From positions 14,602,041 to 14,666,040 of the forward strand of contig NC_044011.1 of NCBI RefSeq assembly GCF_900496995.4: DNA of 64,000 bases, in the 5' to 3' direction. Source of the stretch: Aquila chrysaetos chrysaetos. Lineage: Eukaryota > Chordata > Aves > Accipitriformes > Accipitridae. Both the position numbers and the translations under genes were made by a program. Each line of letters begins with the position of its first letter. Positions within the stretch are counted from its first letter, which is position 1. Positions 11,101 through 23,100 of the stretch are shown here, piece after piece. The notes below the pieces were generated by a model. That model worked only from the letters and a program-made list of their open reading frames with translations, ran no database searches and had not been told where the DNA came from.

Positions 11101-14100
11101 GCAGACCCAGAGCCAGGACAAGGCAAGCATCTGCAGCAGGGCAGGAAGGGAAATGTAAAATACTTTCCCTGCTGGTGGCAGTGAGCTGGTAGACCCTGTC
11201 TGTTTGTGAAAGCTCCTTGTCAGACTGCCCTGAGCAGCACAGAGGCCTCGAAGCTTGGCCTGAGCAGGATTTAGCAGATTTCAATAATAATAGTGCTAGA
11301 AGTAGGAACGAGATCTTTTTTGCCTCACAGAGGAGACCAGACAAACCTCGGGCGTGCCAGACTGACAAAAGCTTTGAGGTGTCTGATGGGAATGGGTCCT
11401 GTGCTCCTGCCTCCTCCCTGGGGCACCTGCAGCTTGCCCTTGTCCACTTTTGGCACCGGGCGAGCTCCTTGAAGGAGCTAACCCCCTCCTAGAAAGCTGT
11501 TCAGCTTCTTTGGCAAGGTCATTCTCTGCTGATTTAGCAAGATGTATGGCTTCTGGGGCTTGGACAGCAGAAGCAGCAGGTGCAGGGGAGCGTGCAGGAC
11601 CTTGTGACCGGGATTGGGCAGGGAGCTGGGTGACATTACTGTTGGTGGCAGCACATGGCGAGATTGGCTCGGGCACCTCCATCTTGTGAGCTCCTTCTCT
11701 GTTCGTGGCAGTGACACGCTTCCCGTTTGGATGCTGCGCATCAGGGAGAGCTGGAAAAAGATGCCAGCGCACTTCCCCTCGCAGCGGTGCCCTCCGAGGT
11801 CCCGTGGGGCGGAAAGCAGCTACGAGCCACGCGGGTGATGCAAGGAGAGCTGCGTCATCCTGCCGACATCTTGGCTAAAGCAATTGCGATCACCCCACCC
11901 CGCTTTTATTTTATTTAGAAGCTCAAGGTGCCAGTTTTAATACAGGTTTCTTTTTGTGGCCCTGCTGAAGGAGCAGAGCTGTGTTGGAACAGCTACCTGA
12001 AACAAAGTAGGGAAACTTTTAAAAGAGAGAATCCAGAAAAATACTGGCATGCTAATAAGCTATGCTTGCAGCAAAATCTAGGTTTGGCAGCGAGAATCTT
12101 TTATGGGAATTGATGGCTTTAAAATGTCGTGCGGTGAATTCCTGGCTTGCTGGCATGCAAGGGCCCCTGCTCAAGAGCAGTGAGTCGTTCAAATGGTGTT
12201 TTCAGGATGGTTCCCATTTCTGCATAGTAATTTGATTATGCTACCTGCGTTGTAATGAGAGCAAGTGTCTGCTAGACAGTAAATATTTGGAACTGTCTCT
12301 TCTAAAGAGGTTACCAGCTGAGATGTCAGAATGTCTTATTGTCCGAGTGCCTGACAAATAACAGCTGGGACAGACTTACATCTGCTGTTTAAACAACTGT
12401 GTTCGGGTGAGGGAGCTGAGTCAGCCTGAAAATACTACATTAGCAATGGTAAAACTAAGCTTAATCAAGTACCAGAAGGAAGTCTCTAGGCTGCGTCTCT
12501 AAGAGCTCCAGTTTGAGGGGTTTGGTCTGAATGATGAGGCTGCAGGGTTCTCCTGGTTCAGCAGGGTCCGATTCCCTTTACGTACTTCCCTTCCAACTGG
12601 GAAGGAAGAGACTGGTGTAGTTAGGTGGTGAGATTTGGAGGTCTGCCCATGCCTGTGGGGTGGCTGGGGAGAAAACATAAAAATGCTTAATTCAAAAAAT
12701 GCACAATGGAAACTGGTGTCATGGATCCACCAAAAGTGTGAAATAACCCCCTAATGGATCCAACAAAAGTGTGAAATAACCCCCTAATCGTACAGGAGAT
12801 GAGAGGAAGATGGTAGAGGGAGTGCCTGGGCACTTTGAAAGCCAAGGTAATTAGCTTGTGTTTGATGTGATAGAGGCTAACGAGATGCAAAGAGGAGTGT
12901 CCTTGAGAAGCCTTCTGGATGGAAATGCAAGCCCTGGTTGCAGTTACTGAAAGGGGAGTAACTTGCTTTGTGCTCCCTCCTTGTTCTACCTGATCCTTAG
13001 CGTCTGGGTGAGTTGTACCTATGTGAATGGTGAGGTTAGGTGGTGTCCGAGGACTGCTGTGCAGAAAGCGCTGAAAGGTGGGAGACCTGAGAAGGAGCTC
13101 GGGTTGGATCAGGCTTAAGGTGTGGAGCAGAATGACAGGTTGGGAGTAATGCTTCCTTCACAGGTTGCAAAAAGAGATCACCGAGATGATTTGGGAGCAA
13201 AATCTGTCAGGTTTGGTTTAGCCATGTGGATTTTGAAGGTAGTCGTCCATAACGAGGTGACACAACGAAGCCAGGCTGAGAGTTGGGACAGAAGAGGATA
13301 GATCTGAGGGACTGAAAGGTAAGGAGAAGGCTCTTGGCTTTGTCTGCAGGAGATGTTACCCAGAAATAAGGTACTGAAATTAAGTGTGCTGTTATGTGCC
13401 TTGTAGAGTAAGGGCCTTACGTTTTCTCCACCTGGAATTTGCAACGTCCCACAAACCTCTGATGCCTTAGCTAATGCAACACAAGACAAACTGCTGTGAA
13501 CAAAGAGTTGGAATGACCTAAATGCAAGGTTTTTTCCAAATGTTGGTGTTTGAAGATCTTTTTAATGAAGCAGTGTGTGTTAAGAGCAGACCCCCTGAGC
13601 AGACCAACAGTGCTGCAAGCTTTCCCAAAGTTTCAACATTAAACTTCAGGAAAAATATCAGAGACCATTATGTTCGTTTGCTCAGTTGTTCAGACAGCTG
13701 GATCTGGCTATTTTAGTAATCTAATGTAGAATCAGTGTAGCAGGATTAACAGAATGAGGCAAAATTAACTCTGGTGTGTTTGGGCCTGGTGCGAGGAATC
13801 CCTGGAATGATTTGGGTCTGGTACGAGGAATGTTGGGAATGGTGGTGGTTGCTGCTGGGGGAAGAAGCTGGGTGCTGCTAGCCCCTCCAGGATAGCGCAT
13901 GAATGAAGCGTGCGCTAACGTACAAGGAGAGATCGGGGACCTGCTGTTCATCCGTATCTCATGTAATTCTCTGTGTTAGTTTTCTTTATACTTTTTTAAT
14001 TTTGTATGCATTTAGTGGGGTCCAATAGTTGCACCTAACGCTATACGCAAAATGGAGCAGAAGCTGCTGATGGTTAGAGTGACGTGGGCAACAAGCCCTG

Positions 14101-17100
14101 TGCATTTTAGTCTCATTAGCTGTGTGTCTGCCCTTTGCTTCCACCTTTGTGGTGGATATGAAGGAAATCTTTAAAAAAAATACATGTATGATGTATAGTA
14201 GTGGCATGACAGAAGTTGAAGTGTTGTTTCACTGATGGCCCTTTGTTTTGGGAATGAAGAAGCTGAAGGATCAGTGATCCGGATAACCAGTTCCCCTTGG
14301 TTTCTCCTGCATTTATGAGACAACACATTCATAAATTAATTAATAATCAAAGGAGAGGGATGAATGTGTGCCGCAGAAACCTGATAAATGTTGAGAAACC
14401 TGCCAACTGTAATGTCTTATTACCTGGAGATAAATACACAGAGCTGAATAACGAGATTCCTAATACTGTTAATTTTTTCTTTAAGGTTTTCACCCATCTC
14501 TTTAAACTGTGACTTTATATTTGTGTAAGCTTTACAGCTATTCGCAATGGAATTAAGACAACAGCTCACTAAATTAGCCATAATTGGACTAAACTGCGGG
14601 TTAAATCCCTTCAGAGAAATGAAGCAGTTAATGTGAGTGAAAATTGAAATTAGTTTCTTTTGAGGACTAATGCAGTGGGAGAGACCACTGACCCTCATAG
14701 AGAGCCTGAGCAACTTTTCTTAGAAGAGAAAGCTTTTTTTTTTAAAAAAAAAAACCAAAACTAATGATGCTATTGTGTCTCTGTTCATATTACAATCCCC
14801 CCAAAGATGCATATTTTCTTCTACTTTGCACGCATTTTAATTTGTGAAAAATACTATTGTTTTATTAGTTTTGATTATTCAATTACTTAAAGCAGAACAC
14901 TTGATTTGAAAATCTAACTTTGCCTTCCTATGGCCAAGAATCTCATTAAACGCTTTCCCAAGAGACTGGGGTAAAAAGGTCCCTATTCCCTGGCAGGGTA
15001 GGGTTATACTGCAGGTCTGGTCAAATTTTGAAAATACTGAGGTTTTTCATGTATTTACATTTTCACTCAGTTGTGACTGATGGGTCCTGCTTTCAAAACT
15101 CAATTTATGTACAGAGTGAACAGGGATTGTAATTATACTAGCTGGTAATAAAAACTGCTTATAGTCTTACATGTAGTAATGTTTTTACATTTAATTCTGT
15201 TCTTTGTACTAGAAGATATCGCAGCATTTTAGAGATCCAAAGGGTTATCTGCTAGATCCAGTGACTTTTGAATTTTGGTCACAAGTCTTTGGGATGATAT
15301 ATAGTCACTGTTTTCCTGAATGCATGATGACTGTAGAAATAAATTCAGAGCTGGGGAAATGTTACCATAGTTAATATTTTGTCATAACATTCAGGGCTCA
15401 ATTTGAAAAGGAGACGAATTGTACTGCATTGGGGTACCCAGTCCCTTTGTACCCTGATTCCTTGCAGAGTCCACACGTCCATATTAGACACTTCGGCAAA
15501 TGGTAGACTTTACGTGTCTATACATGTATGTCTATATGTGTGACTCTAGCTTTAAAATGGTTTGCTGACTGGGGGAGGTTTGGAAAGAAAGGCAAGGAGA
15601 TCTTTGAATAAGGTGAGGAGTGCTAAGATATTCAGTGCTGTTGCCTTTCTTGTGACTTCAAAGAATTGTTGGTGCTAATTCTGAGGGTGTCATCTTGAAA
15701 TCCATCCATGGATTTGTCTTCAGATAGCCAAGTGCCCTTAGAGCCAGTAAAGTTAAGGTTGTTCTTGTGTTTGCAGGACTAGCAGTTGTCTTACAAGAAG
15801 GAATGAGTAAAATTTACTATTAAAAAAAAATTTGTCCTTTAATAAATCTGTATTGAAGAATCTGAAAGCTCTTTAAGAAGTAGGTTGTTATTTTCTGTGT
15901 CTATTTGTTGCTAGTCTTTAATCGGTTACTACCATTCAGTTAACGCTGTGTGCAACTGCAGAAGAGCTTCCCAGAGTGTACATGCCTTTGTTCGGTGGTG
16001 TGGCATTTTTATTCCTCCTGAGTTCCTGTGTTTTAGATTTATGAGGAGGATGATGTGAGAAGCGGGAATGTAATCTGAGTGTTGAGCCATTCCGTATTTC
16101 TTCTATTTAATATCTGGTCTCAGCATGTGAAAACTCTGAAGCCAAATTATTCCATCTGTGGTATTGGCAGTAGAGCCGAATGGGGTCTTTTTTCGTGAGG
16201 TGGATTATGTGGCTGTGAAAGGCAGCTTTGAGGAGCACAGCAATGCCAGGTGGAAACAATTTGGCTTAATTAAGGGCTTCTGAGCTGAAAACTGGCAACC
16301 CAAATGCGCGCTTCGTTGCCTGTGGAAGGGGGTGGGGGGGGGTAGGTGCTTCTCTCCGATCCCGCCTGGTGCATGAAAAGGGGGTTGAATGATAAGAGGA
16401 AAGCTGTTTGCCTGGCACTTTGTATGTTGATTGAAATTCCATTGCAGCGGGCTAATTGCTAATAAAAATAAATAAATGGATCTCCTCATTCAGAAGCTTC
16501 TTTTAGTGGGTTTTGGAAGAGAATCGTCAGGAATGTGGCACCTTTCTGATCCCAGTTTGGCGCTTCAAGCGTTTGGATGTTGCATTACACTGAAAGATGG
16601 GATGTATCTGTGGTTCTTTCGCTTAATTAACAGGGCTTTGATGGCAGTATTTGGGGAGTACAGCTGAGTAATAAGACAATGATATGTAATTAAGGTTTGC
16701 TGTTCTACCAGAGGAAATTTAAACCTACACTTCAGGAATAGAGATTTAAGACGTGGTTAATTAGCTGAAATGGCTTCTCTTGGAAGGTAATACAATCGGT
16801 TGGAAAGCTAGTTAATTAAACAAATAATTAAAGGGTAGGGAGGTATTCTTTTAATGATAACAACACATTTCATACTTCCAGAAGGATATTTTTATTTAAA
16901 AAGCATCTTACTTGTTATATGGCAAGCCAATACAAATTCTGAAAATAATTAACATGTATCAAAAGTGGAAGCTGAAAAAGAGATTTTTTTTTTTTACACA
17001 TTAGCAAATCTAGAAAAAATATTTAAAGTATTATAGTGCAGAGTCTCAAAGAATTGCCAAGCTTTTTCCCCCCCTGTAAGAATAATCTCTGCCTAATAAC

Positions 17101-20100
17101 TGAGGCCCAAAAATTCTAGTTTTAACCCCAGTTTCACTGGCTTTCCTCATGGGATTTATATATATATATATATATTTATATATATTCCGCTTTCTGTCTT
17201 GAATAGTTCAGTTTCTTTGAAGTTGTATTGTTTATGATGATAAGATAAGCACATCAGCAGAGGAGTGATACCAAAAGCTGTAATGTGGACAGGATTCATG
17301 CATACATCAGAGCAATTGTGTCAGACATTTTGAAGAATGAAAAACAGCTTTCCATCGGCTAGATTCGCGTTATCCTGGAGTTTTCCTTCATGCTAGAAAC
17401 CAATTTCTGCACAAGGTTATAGGCTATTTTCTGTAAAACTTGCTGCTTCTGCATATTTCATGCAGGAGAACAATAAAATAAATAGTCCCAGATTATGTCT
17501 TGGGTTTTCTTCTCACAGAATTACTTTGATTTATTAAAGTTAATAATTTTGAAAAGGAGGAATACCGCACAGAAGTATTTGTTTCCCAAAATGCTTGCAT
17601 GTATATATGCAAAATAAGAATGAAAGAACAATATCCTGTGGGGGAAAAAAACCTGGCCTAATACTGATCTTCCTTTTTTTTTTTTCTCTTTCTCCTTCCC
17701 TACCGTCCTTCAACCAATACGCAGATTTTAGATGCAAGTTTACCAGTACCTGATGTTAATGGAGACGCTTCGGAGCATGATGCCCCACCGCAGGAACTGC
17801 AGCAGCCAGGAGCTGTTACAGCACCTCAGGAGCTGGACGGGCAGCAGCCGGAGGTGGCTTCGCCCCACCAAGAACCACCCGGAGAGCAAGCAGAGGCTGC
17901 TGGAACAAATGGTAAGTAAAAACCTGTGTTCAATGGACAGAGCCTAGAGGCCTGCGTGCTAAATGGAGTGAGAAGTTGAAATGGGGCTCAACTAGCTGTC
18001 TCCTAGGGAACAGGTCATTATTCAAGTGATCTCTTGGTTGCTCAAGTGCTTCTTCTAGGGTGTTGTTTTGCTGGGACATGTTTTCTCTATAGCAGAGGTC
18101 CAATGACAAATGGGTTGTGGAGTGAAGCTGCCAGTGTTGGTGGTGGGGGATGCTACCCATTCCCCCTTAGGGTGGTCCTCCGCTCTCAGCGCACCCTGCG
18201 GTCACTCTGCTTGCCTGCTGTCAGTCTCTCGACCATTCACCTGAAGGAACAGCTCAGTTTCCGCTTCTTATGTTAGGAGTTTCTGCTGCGTAGGCCTGTC
18301 CCTTCCTTCATAGGGCAGAAATCCTTTTATGTTCATTCATTAGTGATATTAATGATAATAAACATATTTTGAACTCAGAGGAAGGGACAGGCCGCTGATC
18401 TGTTGGCTCTACCTTGATTAAAGTTCCCTTTCCTACTGCTTTTATTCCAATTTGCATTTTCACCACAAAACCTTCCTCATCGTAGGCACCCCTGTCTGCT
18501 CTGCCCTGGGAATCTCTTTCTTGCCTTGCGGCACAGTCAGAAACGTGCTGCTCCTTCTGCTCTGCAAGCTGGCAGCCCACCTCTCCCGCCCTCGTCAGCC
18601 TCTTGTTGCTGTCCCCTTTCCTCTGCTCCCCTTCGCAGCTGCGGGGTGAGAGATCCGCTTCGGCCATCACCCAGCACGCTGCCCTTTTTGGCAGAGGTGG
18701 CAAGGGGGAGGGAGTCAGAGCAGGCGACTGATGCTGGTGTGAGAGAGCAGGGGAGGGATGGGGAAAGGGTAGGATGGAGCACGTTCCTCAGTGCCAGCCT
18801 GTAGAGCAGCTTAAGGCATTTGTGTAGCCCTTGGTGTACTTTGGGCTTTGAATTCTAGTAAAGGCAATTCTTTGCCACGTCTTCAGATTAATTGCCGTAA
18901 TGCTGTTAGCCCAATAGAAGGTTACTGTATTTTATGCTGAGCTTTTGTGCTCTTTTTTTTTTTTTAATCATATTGGTAGAGGCTTTTGACACTGTAAAAA
19001 TGGGATGCAACGTTTTATCTTTCACTCATGATAAACACTGCTTCTCTTTAAAATTTTACTCTCAAGTGGATAGGGGTCGAGAGAGGATACTCATTAAACA
19101 CAGTCATGAAGGAAGAGGAAATACCTGATGACTTGAAGTGGTGTCAGAAGATTTCATGTTGGTATTCAACTTCTGGATCAAGTAACAGAGGAGGCCTTTA
19201 AAGGGCATGAATTTCAAGTTGATAGTCAAAGATTATAGTTCTTGTTGAATAATTCTGGGTTGTAGCTTCAGTTGTACAGAAATTGCATTCCCAGGATGTG
19301 TAATGAAGAAGAGGTGAGAAGCTCCCTTTGAATGCAGACAGTTACATGTGACCAAATGCATGGTGTGTTGTGGATGTAGTTAGGATTAGGAATTTGTATG
19401 CGAGTAGACCGCCTGAAAAGTCTTTGCTTTCTTTGATAGTCATCTCTCATGTGGTTGTGTGATGTTGTTGTTTTAATTGGGATTCATTTTATGGTTGTCA
19501 GTGGAACCAAGCCTATGTGGTAGCATAATTTATGCGAAAGGGAAAATAATTCTACGGGTTTGCTCTCAAAGTAAAAAAGCCCTTTATGGAGGCGATGCAA
19601 CATGTACTTTCTGGTAACAATAGCTGAAAATGACATCATCCATAGAGACAGATAAAACCTGACTGGTCAAGCATTGAAAAGATAGTTCTTCAAGTAAAGA
19701 CTACATTCAGACATTCATAACTGTTTATATCCACCCTTCTGGACCTTATAGAGTCTGGTCCACATGCCTTTAGGCAGATGAATAAGGGTGGGGAAGAGGT
19801 ATCTCTTAAACACTCTATGCAGGGGTATCTCTCCACATAGAGATATATATCATTTTAGCTCTACACTTTTTCACGTTCCCCACTCATTCTTTATTTCATC
19901 TTGTTTGCAAAGTCTATAAAATCAGAAATAAAGCATCATGATGCTGAGGACTGAGGCCAGCACGGGTAATTGCCTACAGTAAAGGAATGTTTATCACTGA
20001 AGGTTTTTTGGGTCGGGTGGTTTGTTCTTGTTGTCATTATTTGAATCTCACTTTCAGAAGACCATGTGAGAAATGATCCAGACTTGTCAAAGTTGCCACT

Positions 20101-23100
20101 ATCAGATTGAATTAACTGGGAAGTCTGGTAAATTAACAGGGAAGTTGGTGCTGGCAATCAGAGCCACAGGCAAAGGCTGTGAACGGCTGGCCCAGGTATC
20201 TGTGTATCTTCAGCACTTTGGAGATACCCAACATAATCCACAGAAGTATCGTTGCTATAACGGGAGGTCACCTATGTCAGATACTGATCCTTTACATTTT
20301 ATTTTATCATACTGCGTCCCTGTTTACTAGCAGTAAGAGCTGCTGGAGCATTACATCACTACACCGCAAGTATTGAGAGCGATACCTTTCTGAAACCCTG
20401 GACAGAAGAAGTTGCAACAATTTGTAATTGTTGTAGCCTTGTAGAGAATTCCAATTCAAAAACCCCAAGCCCGAAGTGGCTGTTAATAGGCAAAGGAGCA
20501 ACTGTTTCAGTATGGAGAAACAAAAGTGTTTCAGATGGGTTTTTTGTTGTTGTTTATGAGGGGTAAACTACTTGGGGCTTTTAGCCGGCCTCTGTTGAGG
20601 TTTGGGCTGGATACCGTGTGGCAAACGCCTGGAGACGGCGTTACAGAAGCAGGACTGAAGCGGTCCCTCGCTGAGAGAGCGGCCGTTCCTTGCTGCAGAG
20701 CCGCAATCTCCTCTGTTCGTGGCGGGGGCGGGGGGGGGGACCCAATAAATACTTGCAGCGAAAGTTTCAAGACGGGTACTTCGAGGCGCAGTGATTTTAA
20801 TTGCCAGCCGCCCGTGCCGCGGGGGGGGGGGAGAAGAGCCGGGCGGGCGAGGGGCGGGGCGGGGCGGGGCCGGGCACCACCCCGGGGCGGGGCCGGGCGG
20901 GGCGGGGCCAGGCGCCGCCCCCTCCCGCCCCGGCGTCCCCCGCCACGCACGTTGGAGGAATCTCAGACCGTGGGGAGGACGTTTCTCGTGATCAGCGTAA
21001 GGCCAGAAATGCTGGGGACCGTAACGATGACGGGTAAGGCGGCGTGGCGTGGCGAAGGTTAGCGCCCGGGTTTGGGTGCGTGACGTCTGGGGACGTCACG
21101 CTGCGTGGCGTGCCGTGGCGCGCGTGCCGGAGCGCGCCTTGCACTCTGCGAAGCAGTGTTTGACTTCACTGGAGATGTCCTGGCAGTGCGCGCAGCGGGG
21201 CTTCAACGGCCTGGCTTACAGACTTTTGTCACAGCCAGAACCGTTGCCGAGCGAAGGCTGCCGAAATTGTAAAACTTCGTGTCGCTTCGGTTGGACGTTT
21301 GATGCGGTGCTTGTATTAGAAGGCTTTTGTAAATTTGAGGAGGCTCACTAGGTTGTTTTCTGCAGTACCAGAATATGACATAGTATCTGAAATTGAGGAA
21401 CAGAAGGAAAAGATGGTGACTGCGTTGCTGATGCTATTTTATGTTAGTCGAGCAATAAGGCAGTAAAATATCTTAAGAGCTAAACTTGAAGGAAAATGCA
21501 GAAGTTAGCATCGTTTATATGTTGTAAAAATATTTGCATGAAAGAAATGAAGCTGTTGCTCTATAGCTGTTTTAATTTTAATGAAGCAAAAGCCAGAGGA
21601 GATTAACACCGTGGCGGGGGGTGGGGTGGGGGTGCGTATACATGCATGGGTGGCAGCAAGGTCCCAGCCTGTGATACCGAAAACTCGACGCTGTGTGCAC
21701 CGAATTATGTACATCTTATTTAAGAAAGTAGTGCATGAGCTACTGCAGTGCGAGAGCTAATACTGTAAACTAATTGAGCTGTCTGAAAAGAGAATAGTGT
21801 TTGGAGGAGCAAAGAATTAAAATGGAAAAAACATTATCTTGTGCCACTGGTTTTGTGCAAACTTGTGTCTTTCTCTGGGAAACAAAGTGGCATTATGAAA
21901 TTTAAATAAACAAACCCCACTTTTTTTTTTCCCTAAAGATAACTAATTTGCATCAGAATTTCTCTCAGATTGATGATGTATGTCTTTAGCAATCTAGGAA
22001 ATCTTTTTTATTTCATTGTATTAATAATTATTTACTTGCTTATATTTTATTTACTAGAGCTAGTGAATGAATTCAACAAATAGTGGGGTTTATTCATGCA
22101 AAATGCTTTAGCTTTACAATACATATTGACAACAAAGCCTGTAGAAGTCCGGCTCCGTTTGGAGCTGACCTGGGGGAGGACTGAACGTGATTTGAATCAG
22201 TTAGTAGGAGAGGAGATATCCTACCCCTGTTTACAATAGGGTTTTCAATAAACTTGATGTTTAATGAGCTTATCACATGCTGAGTCTTTTTCCTCAAGGG
22301 TTCTCTATTTTTTGTTTTTTATTTCCTTTTATTGTTAGTAATTAAAGGTTAAACTGTTTTTCAAAAGCAATCTCTTTATAAGGTTGCATAGTTTGATCGT
22401 TTGAGGTTTTCCTTATTTAATAGCTCTTGTGGAAACTTGGTTTTTCACTGCAGCACAACTGCTTCTATAGTGCGTTTTGCAAGAACAGCATCTAGCTTGT
22501 AGTACAAATCACCGTTTCTTTGAAGGGACAGAGTACCTCTCCGTATTGGTATGCGGGAGAGTCTTAAGCTATCGTGTCTAATTCGCCCAAGATGCAGCTA
22601 CATCTCCTTTGTGGTGAGTTTGTCTATGATGTTTGTGTTACTCTGTATGCAGTCGTTCTGATAAAGAAAATTTTCAATCTGTTTCTCATTGTGCATCTTC
22701 ATTAATCATTAGGGGTTCTCAAAAACATCCCGATGTTTACTGACCTGCATTGCTTATCCCATCCTTGTTCCTAGCGGAGCAGATTTTTTTGTGTGTTTGT
22801 TTTTTCCCCTCCCTCAAATACCCAAGTGCTAGTGTTGCATCTATCTTATGCTTGGTGAATACATTTTATTTTAAAAAGCGGAATCAATTCACTGAATGTG
22901 AGACATGGACAGCATGGGTAACCATAAAATTTCATAAATATTTGTAGCATGCCGGTTTGGTTCCCAAGCGGAACAGCTGGACTGGTTTGAGAGCAGTTTA
23001 CTATTGTGAGGTCATTTAATGAAGAATCTTTAACTACAGTAACTGTATATCCAAGCCATGGGTAATGACCCTTCTGGTTTAAAGACAAACCAACCAACCA

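Larger units (their letters stand above)
8108..17724 (+). other. AKAP12 intron 1
   Basis: Large intron with donor gtaagg and acceptor ...aatacgcag. It starts GC-rich, with very long G runs, and turns AT-rich. It holds two short tandem duplications (12,722-12,787 and 13,779-13,842), a second MARE-like core at 12,415-12,425, a cluster of TAATTA motifs at 16,266-16,831 and a (TA)n run near 17,156-17,186. No other coding exon could be supported. Confidence 0.75.
20570..21200 (+). promoter_or_regulatory. AKAP12: CpG island and beta promoter of AKAP12
   Basis: A GC-rich island inside AT-rich intron 2. About 20,845-20,915 carries a dense array of GGGGCGG boxes (Sp/KLF type), roughly 100-160 bp upstream of the beta ATG at 21,009. 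No TATA box is evident. A paired CRE palindrome lies just downstream of the beta exon (21,078-21,101). In mammals AKAP12 beta starts from its own promoter downstream of the alpha exons; position, phase and N-terminus agree here. Confidence 0.85.
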
